Origin: Cysteiniphilum sp. JM-1
Lineage (GTDB): Bacteria; Pseudomonadota; Gammaproteobacteria; Francisellales; Francisellaceae
NCBI RefSeq assembly: GCF_008711525.1
Contig: NZ_VXKS01000002.1
Span: forward strand, 62,001-126,000
Length of the DNA: 64,000 bases
Reading direction: 5' to 3'
Shown piece by piece: positions 1 through 9,047 of this stretch. The notes below the pieces were generated by a model. It had not been told where the DNA came from. It ran no database searches and was given only the letters and a program-made list of their open reading frames with translations. The number at the start of each line of letters is the position of its first letter. Position 1 is the first letter of the stretch. Made by a program: the position numbers and the translations under genes.

Positions 1-834
1 ACTGTTACATTTGCCTGTGGTACTAGCTGGTTTCGCTTATTGAAATTCATCATGATTCCCGCATTAAGTCTCTTTGCAATAGAGCTTATTTTAACGTTAT
101 TGGTTTTACCAAAAATGGATCAAAACTATTTTCTGGTACAAAAGACAACGACTAAAAGTTCGCTTTTAAGCTTTATTCAGCCAGGAAAAATCACACCCTT
201 TAGTGATGGCAAACAAGTCGTTTATACCAAGTCAACCGATCCTGATGGCACTTTGCATGATATTTTCATTTATCAGCAAAAACCCAACAATGGCAGCACG
301 ATTATCACAGCGCCTACCGGATATGCCGAAACAAGACCTGATGGCAATCAATATCTAGTGCTTAAAAACGGCTACTTCTATGATGCAAAACCTGGGGTTG
401 CTGAGGTGCAGAAAGGTCATTTCACTGAAGCGACACAATTTATTCCAACCAAGGTTAGCGTAGGCTACAACAACTCAATCGAATCTGTTCCTACTTCAGA
501 GCTAATAAATAGCAATGAACCACGCTATCAGGCTGAGCTGCAATGGCGCTTAAGCTTTCCTTTGGCAATACTCGTATCTTCGCTCATCGCATTAGCGATG
601 TGTAAAATGCGCCCACGCCAAAGTCGCTATAGTAAAATCATTCCAGCCCTTATTGTATTTATTCTTTATTTTAACCTTCTGTCTTTATCCAAGTCATGGC
701 TTAATGATGGCAACATTCCAAGTTGGCTTGGACTTTGGTGGGTACATATTGTCTTTGCCGGTATTATGCTTTTGATACTCAAACAATACAATGGACGCGT
801 CTTTGAAGAGAAAACCAAAGAGGTCAACGCATGA
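1..834 (+). CDS. lptF: LptF, LPS export permease (5' end missing)
   Basis: Inner-membrane subunit of the LptB2FG transporter, which extracts lipopolysaccharide from the inner membrane and passes it to LptC/LptA. The frame is open from base 1, so the gene begins before the window; about 277 residues are visible. They show a hydrophobic helix near the start, a periplasmic beta-rich domain and three C-terminal membrane segments, as in the C-terminal three quarters of LptF (about 366 residues in E. coli). The stop overlaps the lptG start in an ATGA junction, so the two are translationally coupled. The TTG at position 40 is only an internal codon. Assignment as LptF rather than LptG rests on gene order and on the downstream gene being the better LptG match. 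Confidence 0.85.
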   Translation, partial: TVTFACGTSWFRLLKFIMIPALSLFAIELILTLLVLPKMDQNYFLVQKTTTKSSLLSFIQPGKITPFSDGKQVVYTKSTDPDGTLHDIFIYQQKPNNGSTIITAPTGYAETRPDGNQYLVLKNGYFYDAKPGVAEVQKGHFTEATQFIPTKVSVGYNNSIESVPTSELINSNEPRYQAELQWRLSFPLAILVSSLIALAMCKMRPRQSRYSKIIPALIVFILYFNLLSLSKSWLNDGNIPSWLGLWWVHIVFAGIMLLILKQYNGRVFEEKTKEVNA

Positions 835-1901
835 AACGCTTAACTTTATATGTCGCCTCAACCGTTTTATACACCTCTTTTATTATGATTCTGGCATTAA
901 CTGCCATTTTCTTTTTATTCACTTATATTGCACAAGCCGGTGACATTGGCAAAGGCAACTTCACCGCATTAGCTGCCTTTTTGTACGTTCTCTATGAGGT
1001 GCCTGCCAATATTTACCTAATCATGCCGGTGTGCGCTTTATTGGGAGGGCTCATGGGCTTGGGGCTTTTAGCCAATAATAGTGAATTGATCGTCATGCGT
1101 GCCTCAGGTCAATCGATCACACAAATTGCTAAAGGCGTACTTTTGGCAGCTTTTGGCTTGGCGTTTTTAACATTTTTAACTGGCGCCTATATTGCACCAT
1201 ATTTCCAAAAAAAGGCAACGATTAACAAAACGCTTGCCACCGGTGGCAATGAAGCATTAGTATTATATGATACGCAAACCTTATGGATTCGTGAGGGCAA
1301 CGCATTTATTCATGTTGGCAAAAACGATGCTAATGGCAAGCTTAAAGACATCACTAAATACACCATCGATAACAATCAACTCACGGCAATTGATCATGCT
1401 GATAATGCATTATTTACCAATAAGCAATGGCAAGTTAATGATGTCTCAAGCACGCAAATTGGCAAAGATAGCAGCATTGTTTACCATGATAAACAACAAT
1501 ACTGGAACAACCTATTACCACCCTTTTTACTTAAGATAATTACCTCCAATACTGATTATCTTAATTTAAGCGAGCTGATTGACTATATCAAAGTCAATAA
1601 AGAAGGTCAGCAAAGTGCCAATCGCATTTGGCTTAAATTTTGGCAGACTTTCTTTCAACCGCTCTCACTGATTATTTTAATGTTGATTGCAGTGCCCTTC
1701 TCTTTGGGATCGATGCGCTCATCAGCCTTGGGCTATAAATTTATCATCGGCATGCTCTTTGGCTTTAGCTTCTATATTATTAATCAAACCTTTGGACCCT
1801 TTAGCCTTGTATATAACCTCTCAGGATTCTGGGGTGCGGCTATTCCAAGCTTTATCTTTTTGATTATTTTGGGCTTCTTATTTTGGAAAATGCGAGAATA
1901 A
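831..1901 (+). CDS. lptG: LptG, LPS export permease
   Basis: Second permease of the LptB2FG lipopolysaccharide exporter. The 356-residue length matches the family. It has paired N-terminal membrane helices, a periplasmic domain roughly at residues 130-250 and three C-terminal helices, the usual YjgP/YjgQ layout. It overlaps the end of lptF by 4 bp. The partner ATPase LptB is encoded 14 kb away, next to rsmH, rather than beside lptA/lptC. Confidence 0.9.
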   Translation: MKRLTLYVASTVLYTSFIMILALTAIFFLFTYIAQAGDIGKGNFTALAAFLYVLYEVPANIYLIMPVCALLGGLMGLGLLANNSELIVMRASGQSITQIAKGVLLAAFGLAFLTFLTGAYIAPYFQKKATINKTLATGGNEALVLYDTQTLWIREGNAFIHVGKNDANGKLKDITKYTIDNNQLTAIDHADNALFTNKQWQVNDVSSTQIGKDSSIVYHDKQQYWNNLLPPFLLKIITSNTDYLNLSELIDYIKVNKEGQQSANRIWLKFWQTFFQPLSLIILMLIAVPFSLGSMRSSALGYKFIIGMLFGFSFYIINQTFGPFSLVYNLSGFWGAAIPSFIFLIILGFLFWKMRE

Positions 1902-1905
1902 GACA

Positions 1906-2493
1906 ATGCGCCCTCTTTCTAAAACACACACTAATAAAGCACCATTAAGCAAAGTACGCATTATTGCTGGCAAGTACAAATCACGCCAGATTGAATTTAG
2001 TGGCACAAATAACACTAATCTGCGCCCAACTTCAGATCGTTTGCGTGAGACGCTATTTAACTGGCTTACGCCTTATGTTGTTGACGCAAACTGTCTTGAT
2101 GCTTTCGCAGGCAGTGGCACGCTAGGTTTTGAAGCCCTTTCACGTTTGGCAAAGTCTTGTGATTTCTTTGAGCTTGACGCTCATGCGATAAAGCATTTAA
2201 ACAGTAATAAAAACAAACTCAACATAGAAAATGCCACTATCTATCAAAGAGATGTTTTAACTCATCTGAAAGCTTGCGATAACTATAATGTCATTTTCCT
2301 TGACCCGCCGTTTAGTAGTGATCTATTGGAGCAGTCACTCTCTAGCATCCTTAACAATGTCAATATCAATAATGATTGCGTTATTTATGCTGAATACGCA
2401 AGTAACAACCTACCGCCATCACTGTCACACTTCACTATACTCAAACAAACTAAGCAAGGTGCAGTTTCTGCATGCTTGTTACAAAAATCATGA
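1906..2493 (+). CDS. rsmD: 16S rRNA (guanine966-N2)-methyltransferase RsmD
   Basis: SAM-dependent methyltransferase that modifies G966 of 16S rRNA in the assembled small subunit. The 195 residues are typical of the family. Visible motifs are the N-terminal VRIIAGKYKSR, the LRPTSDRLRETLFNWL block, the SAM-binding DAFAGSGTLGFEALSR, and the catalytic DPPF of N2-guanine methylases. It starts 4 bp after lptG and is probably in the same operon. Confidence 0.93.
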   Translation: MRPLSKTHTNKAPLSKVRIIAGKYKSRQIEFSGTNNTNLRPTSDRLRETLFNWLTPYVVDANCLDAFAGSGTLGFEALSRLAKSCDFFELDAHAIKHLNSNKNKLNIENATIYQRDVLTHLKACDNYNVIFLDPPFSSDLLEQSLSSILNNVNINNDCVIYAEYASNNLPPSLSHFTILKQTKQGAVSACLLQKS

Positions 2494-2545
2494 TTTGTGC
2501 TACAATGCCCAACTTATCAGATGAATGAAATAATTTAATACTCCA

Positions 2546-3169
2546 ATGATTGTATCCATTGACGCCATCGATGCGCTTTTACCACAAACCCAATGCACTA
2601 AATGCGGTTATCAAGATTGCTATGATTATGCCAAGGCCATCACTAATGGCGAGAAGCACAATCGCTGCCCACCGGGGGGGCAACAAGGTGCAGATGCATT
2701 GGCAAAATTATTACAACGAGAAAAATTAACCCTTGATAAAAGCTGTGGTACGCATGCGCCAAAGAAAGTTGCATGGATTAATGAAGATCTGTGTATTGGC
2801 TGCACTAAATGCATTTTAGCTTGTCCTGTCGATGCCATCATGGGGGCTAAAAAATTAATGCATACGGTGATTAATGAAGAATGCACTGGATGTGATTTAT
2901 GCGTTGAACCGTGCCCTATGGATTGCATTGAAATGCATGAACTCCCTTTAGAGGCACAACCTCAAACCTTAACTGACGCTCAATACGAAATACAAAAAGC
3001 ACACTATCGCAATAAACATAATAAACGCGCGATACGTCTTAAACAGAAAAAAGAAAGTGAGACCAAAAAACATCAACAAAATATTCGTTTAAGCAACATG
3101 AACATTGATAAGAAAGCTTATATTGAACAAGCTTTAGCAAACTTTAAAGCCAAGAAAAAAATGGATTAA
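2546..3169 (+). CDS. rsxB: RsxB/RnfB-type polyferredoxin without membrane anchor
   Basis: Iron-sulfur electron carrier related to subunit B of the Rsx/Rnf complex. The N-terminal part has the 4Fe-4S pattern CxxCGYxxC (residues about 17-24) followed by a distal Cys in NRCPPGG. Two ferredoxin motifs, [12 protein letters not shown] and [12 protein letters not shown], follow at about residues 82-125. A charged, lysine-rich tail completes the 207 residues. The hydrophobic N-terminal helix of E. coli RsxB is absent and no other rsx/rnf gene is present. The gene abuts nth, which in E. coli closes the rsxABCDGE operon. Family is secure; the electron partner is unknown. Confidence 0.85.
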   Translation: MIVSIDAIDALLPQTQCTKCGYQDCYDYAKAITNGEKHNRCPPGGQQGADALAKLLQREKLTLDKSCGTHAPKKVAWINEDLCIGCTKCILACPVDAIMGAKKLMHTVINEECTGCDLCVEPCPMDCIEMHELPLEAQPQTLTDAQYEIQKAHYRNKHNKRAIRLKQKKESETKKHQQNIRLSNMNIDKKAYIEQALANFKAKKKMD

Positions 3170-3178
3170 TTGACACTC

Positions 3179-3817
3179 ATGAATAAAGCAAAGCGTCAAA
3201 AAATTTTTGAGATCTGGCAGCATAATAATCCTAATCCGACAACTGAGCTAAATTACAGCTCAGACTTTGAGCTTTTGATTGCTGTGATTTTATCAGCACA
3301 AGCCACGGATGTTAGTGTAAATAAAGCCACTGATAAGCTTTATCCCGTTGCGAATACTCCTGAAGCAATACTGGCATTGGGTGAAGCACGCCTTATGGAA
3401 TATATTCAATCGATTGGTCTATATAAAACAAAAGCTAAAAACGTTATTAAAACCTGCCAGCTGTTGATTGAAAAGCATAATAGTCTTGTGCCACGTGATC
3501 GTAAATCTTTGGAAGCATTACCTGGTGTTGGACGCAAAACCGCAAATGTTGTGTTAAACACGGCTTTTGGTGAGCTGACTATGGCAGTTGATACGCATAT
3601 TTTTCGCATTGCCAATCGCATCAATTTAGCCCCTGGCAAAAATGTCAATGAAGTGGAGATGCATTTACTTAAAGTCATTCCCAAACAGTTTTTAAAAGAC
3701 GCCCACCATTGGCTTATTTTACATGGTCGTTATATCTGCACTGCGAAAAAGCCAAAATGCGGCACATGCCCCATTTATGATTTATGTGAATTCAAACAAA
3801 AAGAAGCCTATTTATGA
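3179..3817 (+). CDS. nth: Endonuclease III
   Basis: Bifunctional DNA glycosylase/AP lyase that removes oxidised pyrimidines. Start chosen at the ATG giving MNKAKRQK, which matches the E. coli N-terminus; a TTG three codons upstream is less likely. The helix-hairpin-helix LPGVGRKTANV, the catalytic Lys within it, the catalytic Asp in VDTHIFR and the C-terminal 4Fe-4S cysteines (C-x6-C-x2-C-x5-C) are all visible. Length of 212 residues is normal. It follows rsxB by 9 bp and overlaps the next gene by 4 bp. Confidence 0.95.
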   Translation: MNKAKRQKIFEIWQHNNPNPTTELNYSSDFELLIAVILSAQATDVSVNKATDKLYPVANTPEAILALGEARLMEYIQSIGLYKTKAKNVIKTCQLLIEKHNSLVPRDRKSLEALPGVGRKTANVVLNTAFGELTMAVDTHIFRIANRINLAPGKNVNEVEMHLLKVIPKQFLKDAHHWLILHGRYICTAKKPKCGTCPIYDLCEFKQKEAYL

Positions 3818-4245
3818 TTTTTAGCTCCGATCGCTTAGAACTAAGAAAACTATACTTTGACAGTTGGCATAAGTATTTAATCAAGCAGCCACTAACTGAC
3901 CTTGAAACGCAAATCACACGGATTATAGAGCATCATCCTGAGTATCACCATTATCTGTCAAATCTAGATAATCTAGACAAAGACTTCCCGCCTGAAATCG
4001 GTGAAACCAACCCATTTCTACATATGGGACTGCATATGGGATTAATTGAGCAAGTTGTTACTAATCGCCCTCATGGTATCCATCAGATTTATCAACAGCT
4101 TTGCCAGCAACAGCGTGATGAGCATAAGGTGCAGCACATGATGATGGATCATCTAGCAGAATCGATCTGGAGCGCGCAAAAGAATCATATGCCACCTGAT
4201 GAGTTAAACTATCTTGAACAATTACAGTTACTAATTTCTCGATAA
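3814..4245 (+). CDS. DUF1841 family protein
   Basis: A 143-residue soluble protein resembling the DUF1841 family of proteobacteria, whose function is unknown. It is rich in His, Gln and Asp. The stretch around NPFLHMGLHMGLIEQV and the preceding HHPEYH are the parts I associate with the family. The ATG overlaps the nth stop by 4 bp, so it is probably co-translated with nth. No signal peptide or membrane segment is seen. Confidence 0.7.
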   Translation: MIFSSDRLELRKLYFDSWHKYLIKQPLTDLETQITRIIEHHPEYHHYLSNLDNLDKDFPPEIGETNPFLHMGLHMGLIEQVVTNRPHGIHQIYQQLCQQQRDEHKVQHMMMDHLAESIWSAQKNHMPPDELNYLEQLQLLISR

Positions 4246-4258
4246 AAAATATGAGGCT

Positions 4259-5059
4259 TTAACTCAAGCTTAACAACCCAAATGCTAACAAAACTAACAC
4301 AAACACCGGTAAGCTTGAAAACAAACTATCCATACGATCTAAAACACCACCATGCCCTGGTAGAATATTGCCACTGTCTTTAACGCCACATTCGCGTTTG
4401 ATCATGCTTTCAAAAAGATCACCCAATAGTGCAATTAACACAATCACAAAAGATAGGATAATTAAAATGGTTTGCTCATAGCGACTGTGACTAATAATAA
4501 GCGCACAAATAACACCCGCGAGGCCACCAAATATCACACCTCCTGCTAAGCCTTCTATCGTTTTTTTAGGACTAATCACCGGTGCCAACTTCTTCTTACC
4601 ATATTGACGTCCAACGAAATAAGCGCCGCTATCGGCAAGTGTCACCACTAACATCATTAACAATAGAAATGATGGTTTTTGTTGATGCAATAAAGAGACG
4701 GATACCCATAGTGGTACAATCACAAAAAAACCCATCAAGTAACGTGAGCTATTAGATAATGCATTAAAACGCACATTAGGGTAACGCAATATCAAATAAA
4801 GTGCGAAAACCCAGAAAAGGCAGGATAGTATTAATATCGGCAACTTAACATATTGTGATAGATAAATTAAAACCAATGTAATGACTAAGTACAGGATGCG
4901 TTTAGGCAATGTTTTTGCATTAGCAAAAGCAGCCCATTCCCACGCAGCAAACAATAAGATAATTGCCACTGCGGTATCAAAAATCGTATCACTTAAGCGA
5001 AAGATCGCCCATAGCACGATAAGACCTAAAATAATTCCAGTAATAATTCTTTCCTTCAC
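4259..5059 (-). CDS. cdsA: Phosphatidate cytidylyltransferase
   Basis: Membrane enzyme converting phosphatidic acid and CTP to CDP-diacylglycerol for phospholipid synthesis. The 266 residues carry about eight hydrophobic segments. The C-terminal signature is clear: LADSGAYFVGRQYGKKKLAP, SPKKTIEG, GDLFESMIKRECGVKDSG and LPGHGGVLDRMDS. It is the last gene of the rpsB-tsf-pyrH-frr-uppS-cdsA run and overlaps the end of uppS by 4 bp. Confidence 0.95.
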   Translation of the reverse strand: MKERIITGIILGLIVLWAIFRLSDTIFDTAVAIILLFAAWEWAAFANAKTLPKRILYLVITLVLIYLSQYVKLPILILSCLFWVFALYLILRYPNVRFNALSNSSRYLMGFFVIVPLWVSVSLLHQQKPSFLLLMMLVVTLADSGAYFVGRQYGKKKLAPVISPKKTIEGLAGGVIFGGLAGVICALIISHSRYEQTILIILSFVIVLIALLGDLFESMIKRECGVKDSGNILPGHGGVLDRMDSLFSSLPVFVLVLLAFGLLSLS

Positions 5060-5796
5060 ACTTTCCCCTTCATTTGCTCATCCGTTTTGCCAAAGCGTCT
5101 TGTGCGCTTTTGATATTCATCTAGCGCCAACTTAAAATCTTTTTTTGAAAAATCAGGCCAGTACTTGTCGCAAAAGTATAACTCAGCATATGACAACTGC
5201 CAAATCATAAAATTGCTAATCCGCTGTTCACCACTGGTACGAATCAATAAATCAACTGGCGTTTGAATTTCTTTAATCAAACATGCATTAAAATCTTCTT
5301 CGCTGATTTGATCAATTTCATCAGCCTGCAATACGCCACTTTGTAGTTGTTGTAATAGCTTTTTAGCAGCAGTTAATACTTCCCATTGACCACTATAATC
5401 AATCGCAACATTCAATTGCAGTCCGGTACAATGCACTGTTTCTTTTTCAGCATTGCTGATATTGTTAACGACCTCATGAGATAGACGGCTACGATCACCG
5501 ACAACATGTAATCGCACATTATTATCCTGCATCATCACTACTTCATTAACAAGCACTTCTGAAAATAGCGTCATCAGCGTGTCAACTTCCTCTTTTGGAC
5601 GTAACCAATTCTCACGCCCAAAAGCAAAAAGTGTTAGTATTTGAATCTTTTTCTCAACGGCAAATTCAATCGCAGCACGCACGCTTTTGACTGCGGCTTT
5701 ATGTCCTGTTGTACGTGGGAAAAGTCTCTTTTTTGCCCAACGCCCATTACCATCCATGATAATTGCAACATGCTTGGGCATGTTTTCATTTGGCAT
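5056..5796 (-). CDS. uppS: Undecaprenyl diphosphate synthase
   Basis: Cis-prenyltransferase making the C55 lipid carrier for peptidoglycan and O-antigen. The first conserved region VAIIMDGNGRWAKKR with its catalytic Asp lies near residue 10. The FAFGRENWLRP block and the distal RTSGEQRISNFMIWQ and ELYFCDKYWPDF motifs are present. The 246 residues are full length. It sits between frr and cdsA on the same strand with very short gaps. Confidence 0.96.
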   Translation of the reverse strand: MPNENMPKHVAIIMDGNGRWAKKRLFPRTTGHKAAVKSVRAAIEFAVEKKIQILTLFAFGRENWLRPKEEVDTLMTLFSEVLVNEVVMMQDNNVRLHVVGDRSRLSHEVVNNISNAEKETVHCTGLQLNVAIDYSGQWEVLTAAKKLLQQLQSGVLQADEIDQISEEDFNACLIKEIQTPVDLLIRTSGEQRISNFMIWQLSYAELYFCDKYWPDFSKKDFKLALDEYQKRTRRFGKTDEQMKGKV

Positions 5797-5802
5797 ATAG
5801 CA

Positions 5803-6360
5803 CTAAATTTCCATTAAGTCTTGTTCTTTTTCTTGAACGATGACATCTGCCTTTGCAATCATGTCATTGGTCAATTTTTGAATATTTTCTTCGCCTTTTT
5901 TTGCTTCATCTTCAGAGATTTCTTTCTCTTTTAACAAATCTTTGATATCAGAGTTCGCATCACGACGAATATTACGAATCGCTACGCGACCTTTTTCCGC
6001 CTCTGAACGCACTAATTTAACCATCTCTTTACGACGCTCTTCATTTAATGCTGGCATTGGAATACGTAAGCTATCCCCCATATTTGCTGGATTAAGCCCT
6101 AGATCAGACATTAAAATTGCTTTTTCAATTTTTGAAGCCAAGCCTTTTTCCCACGGCGTAATACCCAACGTGCGCGCATCCAAAACCGTAATATTAGCGG
6201 CTTGTGCAATCGGTGTTTCAATGCCATAGTAATCAATCGTTACATGCGCCAATAAGTCAGGGTGAGCACGTCCTGTTCTGATCTTTGCCAAATCATGACG
6301 CAAACTCTCTAAACTTTTTTCCATACGGTCTTTAGCATCCGCTAAAATCTCTTTAATCAT
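5803..6360 (-). CDS. frr: Ribosome recycling factor
   Basis: RRF splits post-termination ribosomes together with EF-G. The 185-residue length is exactly typical. Conserved blocks include [11 protein letters not shown] at about residues 24-34, the YGIETPI domain II hairpin and [20 protein letters not shown] near residue 110. It lies 12 bp after pyrH in the translation operon. Confidence 0.97.
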   Translation of the reverse strand: MIKEILADAKDRMEKSLESLRHDLAKIRTGRAHPDLLAHVTIDYYGIETPIAQAANITVLDARTLGITPWEKGLASKIEKAILMSDLGLNPANMGDSLRIPMPALNEERRKEMVKLVRSEAEKGRVAIRNIRRDANSDIKDLLKEKEISEDEAKKGEENIQKLTNDMIAKADVIVQEKEQDLMEI

Positions 6361-6372
6361 AATGAGTTTCTC

Positions 6373-7089
6373 CTAGTCTCTAATCCAAGTGCCTTCTCTT
6401 TTGCCTTGAAGCACACGTAATAGGGCACCTGAATTATTTACATTAAATACACAAATAGGGACATTAAAATCACGTGCCTGTACAAACGAACCTAAATCCA
6501 TTACTGCCAATTCACGTTTGAGCGTTTCATTAAAACTCAAACTGTCAAATTTAACCGCATCATCATGTTTATTTGGATCTTTATCATAAACACCATCAAC
6601 AGTCGTTACTTTTAAAATGGCATCCGCATCAATTTCAATGGCACGAAGCGTTGCGGTGGTATCGGTTGTCACAAACGGATTGCCTGTACCACCCGCAAAA
6701 ATCACCACTTTGCCTTCATTTAAATAGCGTTTTGCACGTTTTGGATTGGCGCATTCTAGCACACCATCAATGCCGCGCGAGGATAACACTTCATTGTCAA
6801 TACCTGCGTGCGTTAATATATCTGATAACGCCAATGCGTTAATCATCGTCGCAAGCATACCCATGGTATCAGCCGTACTTCTTTCAATTTGGTTTTGAAA
6901 ATTAGCACGACCACCTCTTAGGATATTGCCTCCGCCGATGACTATAGCCAACTGCACACCTGAACTTAATGCTTCTTTTATATCATTTACAATGCCTTGA
7001 ACCGCTGATACTTGGATACCGAAGCCATCCGTTGATAGCGACTCGCCGCTTAGTTTGATTAAAACACGCTTAAGTGTCAGGTGTGACAT
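6373..7089 (-). CDS. pyrH: Uridylate kinase
   Basis: Bacterial UMP kinase forming UDP for RNA and cell-wall precursor synthesis. The amino-acid-kinase fold is shown by KLSGESL near residue 12, the glycine-rich [11 protein letters not shown], the [15 protein letters not shown] stretch and [14 protein letters not shown] at about residue 140. The 238 residues are full length. It lies 5 bp downstream of tsf. Confidence 0.97.
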   Translation of the reverse strand: MSHLTLKRVLIKLSGESLSTDGFGIQVSAVQGIVNDIKEALSSGVQLAIVIGGGNILRGGRANFQNQIERSTADTMGMLATMINALALSDILTHAGIDNEVLSSRGIDGVLECANPKRAKRYLNEGKVVIFAGGTGNPFVTTDTTATLRAIEIDADAILKVTTVDGVYDKDPNKHDDAVKFDSLSFNETLKRELAVMDLGSFVQARDFNVPICVFNVNNSGALLRVLQGKREGTWIRD

Positions 7090-7094
7090 ATTAA

Positions 7095-7967
7095 TTATGC
7101 TCCTTGAACTTGGCTCATCACTTCAGCTGCGAAGTCAGTCTCTTCTTTTTCGATGCCTTCACCAACACCAAAACGAATAAAGCCAGTTACTGTTGCATTG
7201 TTTGCTTTCAATAGATCTGAAACTTTTTGATCAGGGTTTTTAACAAACGGCTGACCAACTAAACTTTGTTCATCCAAGAACTTGCGAATGCGTCCTGTGA
7301 TCATCTTTTCAATGATCTCATCAGGCTTGCCACTTTCACGCGCTTGAGCGATAAAGATTTCCTTCTCTTTCGCAACGATATCTTCTGGCACTTGATCTTG
7401 TGATACAACGATTGGATTTGACGCTGCGATGTGCATAGCAACATCTTTTGCTAACTCTTCATTACCACCATTCATTGCAACGATCACACCAATGCGACCA
7501 CCATGGCTGTAAACGCCAACCGTTTCGCCTTCAAGTGCATCAACACGACGAACATTGATATTTTCACCAATTTTAGCGATCAAGTTCTTACGTGCTTCTT
7601 CGATGCTCTCGCCACTTGCTAAAGTCAAAGCAAGTACTTCTTCAAGTGTTTTTGCATTTGAGTTAGCAACTGCAGTAACCACTGCGTCAGCAAATTTCTT
7701 AAAGTTCTCATCACGTGCAACGAAGTCAGTCTCAGAGTTAATCTCAACGATTACCGCTTTGTTTGCAGATTGCGACATTACGATAACGCCTTCAGCAGCA
7801 ACACGAGATGCTTTCTTGTCTGCTTTTGCCGCACCTGATTTGCGCATCTCTTCAACTGCTTTTTCGATATCGCCATCAGTTTGAGTTAATGCTTTTTTAC
7901 ACTCCATCATGCCCGCACCGGTGCGCTCACGAAGCTCTTTTACTAATTGTGCGCTAATAGTCGCCAT
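7095..7967 (-). CDS. tsf: Elongation factor Ts
   Basis: Guanine-nucleotide exchange factor for EF-Tu. The N-terminal UBA-like module ends in [13 protein letters not shown], followed by the first dimerisation signature with [12 protein letters not shown] at about residues 75-86. The 290 residues agree with the family. An AAGGA ribosome site precedes the ATG. It is encoded downstream of rpsB as in most bacteria. Confidence 0.97.
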   Translation of the reverse strand: MATISAQLVKELRERTGAGMMECKKALTQTDGDIEKAVEEMRKSGAAKADKKASRVAAEGVIVMSQSANKAVIVEINSETDFVARDENFKKFADAVVTAVANSNAKTLEEVLALTLASGESIEEARKNLIAKIGENINVRRVDALEGETVGVYSHGGRIGVIVAMNGGNEELAKDVAMHIAASNPIVVSQDQVPEDIVAKEKEIFIAQARESGKPDEIIEKMITGRIRKFLDEQSLVGQPFVKNPDQKVSDLLKANNATVTGFIRFGVGEGIEKEETDFAAEVMSQVQGA

Positions 7968-8014
7968 TGATTAGATTCCTTATTGTTAATACTTTTAAAA
8001 TATAAACTTATTAA

Positions 8015-8740
8015 TTAAGCTTCTTCTTCAGAAACGTCTGCTGTTTTTTCTTCTGCAATATGTGACGCTTGTTTTGCATCAATAATCGCATCAGCAAATT
8101 TGCTTAAGTAAAAACGAATTGCTTTAACTGCATCATCATTACCAGGGATAACATAATCAATATCATCAGGACTTGAGTTACTATCAACAACCGCAACAAC
8201 AGGAATGCCCAAGCGCTTAGCTTCTTCAATCGCAATATGCTCTTCTTTACTGTCGATAATGACTAAAACATCTGGCAAACCACCCATTTCTTTGATGCCG
8301 CCTAGCGCTTTTTCTAGCTTCTCGATTTCACGCGAATTTTGTAACGCTTCTTTCTTTGTCATACGATCAAACGTACCATCTTCTTGCATTTTTTCAAGAT
8401 CACGTAAACGCTTGATTGATTGACGAATTGTTTTATAGTTCGTCAACATACCACCTAACCAACGGTGATTAACATATGGCATACCACAACGTGATGCTTC
8501 TTCAGCAATCACTTCTTGTGCTTGACGCTTAGTACCAACGAATAAAATCTTGCCGTTTTTAGACGCTGCTTTACCAACGAAATTAACAGCATCTTGAAAC
8601 AAAGGCACTGTCTTTTCTAAGTTGATAATATGAATACCGTGATTAATACCAAAAATGAATTCGCTCATTTTTGGATTCCAGAATCTCTTTTGGTGACCGT
8701 AGTGAACACCAGCTTGTAACATTTCTTTCATTAAAGACAT
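8015..8740 (-). CDS. rpsB: 30S ribosomal protein S2
   Basis: Ribosomal protein S2, needed to recruit S1 to the small subunit. The start is placed at the ATG giving [17 protein letters not shown], because a GGAG sits 6 bp upstream; a longer frame beginning at TTG would read through that ribosome site. Both S2 signatures ([13 protein letters not shown] near the start and the distal [23 protein letters not shown] region) are present. The C-terminal tail is acidic. It heads the operon through cdsA. Confidence 0.97.
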   Translation of the reverse strand: MSLMKEMLQAGVHYGHQKRFWNPKMSEFIFGINHGIHIINLEKTVPLFQDAVNFVGKAASKNGKILFVGTKRQAQEVIAEEASRCGMPYVNHRWLGGMLTNYKTIRQSIKRLRDLEKMQEDGTFDRMTKKEALQNSREIEKLEKALGGIKEMGGLPDVLVIIDSKEEHIAIEEAKRLGIPVVAVVDSNSSPDDIDYVIPGNDDAVKAIRFYLSKFADAIIDAKQASHIAEEKTADVSEEEA

Positions 8741-8917
8741 ATTTTTCTCCAATTAATGGGTTATTCCGCCATTACTCCCACTTTTAAACCCTTTTTAAAG
8801 GCACCCTAAAAGCGTGTCGAGCAACGTGTGGTTTCTTATTGTTTTACATAAACATTAAGCCAAAAACTGACAGCAAAAGTAATTGCAAACAGATATTACT
8901 GACAAAATGCGAGGCGG

Positions 8918-8947
8918 ATTCTAGCACAAATCAATGATCTCTGCCAG
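8918..8947 (-). promoter_or_regulatory. Candidate rpsB promoter
   Basis: On the minus strand a TAGAAT -10 box (8918-8923) carries an upstream TGC extended -10. It lies 18 bp downstream of a CTGGCA -35-like hexamer (8942-8947). It is about 180 bp ahead of rpsB, consistent with a long ribosomal-protein leader. Found by eye only. Confidence 0.45.
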
Positions 8948-8975
8948 ATAAAAACTTAAGCATTGCCAAAAATAA

Positions 8976-8998
8976 AAAATGATATATTATATCGTTTT
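8976..8998. promoter_or_regulatory. Candidate Zur operator upstream of znuA
   Basis: A 23-bp palindrome centred on position 8987; its half-sites (AAAATGATATA and TATATCGTTTT) match at 10 of 11 positions. Its AT-rich core and flanking AAAATG/CGTTTT resemble known gammaproteobacterial Zur boxes. It lies 50 bp before the znuA start, and zur is the last gene of the operon, so autoregulation by zinc is the likely role. It also lies close to the divergent rpsB promoter. Confidence 0.6.
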
Positions 8999-9047
8999 GC
9001 AGGATAACATTAATACTGACACACTGATCATCTTAAGGAACTATTGT

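Noticed and set aside
8741-9047. Possible tRNA or small RNA gene in the gap upstream of rpsB
   Set aside because: No cloverleaf or conserved RNA motif was found; the bases are accounted for by a leader, a promoter and the Zur-like site.
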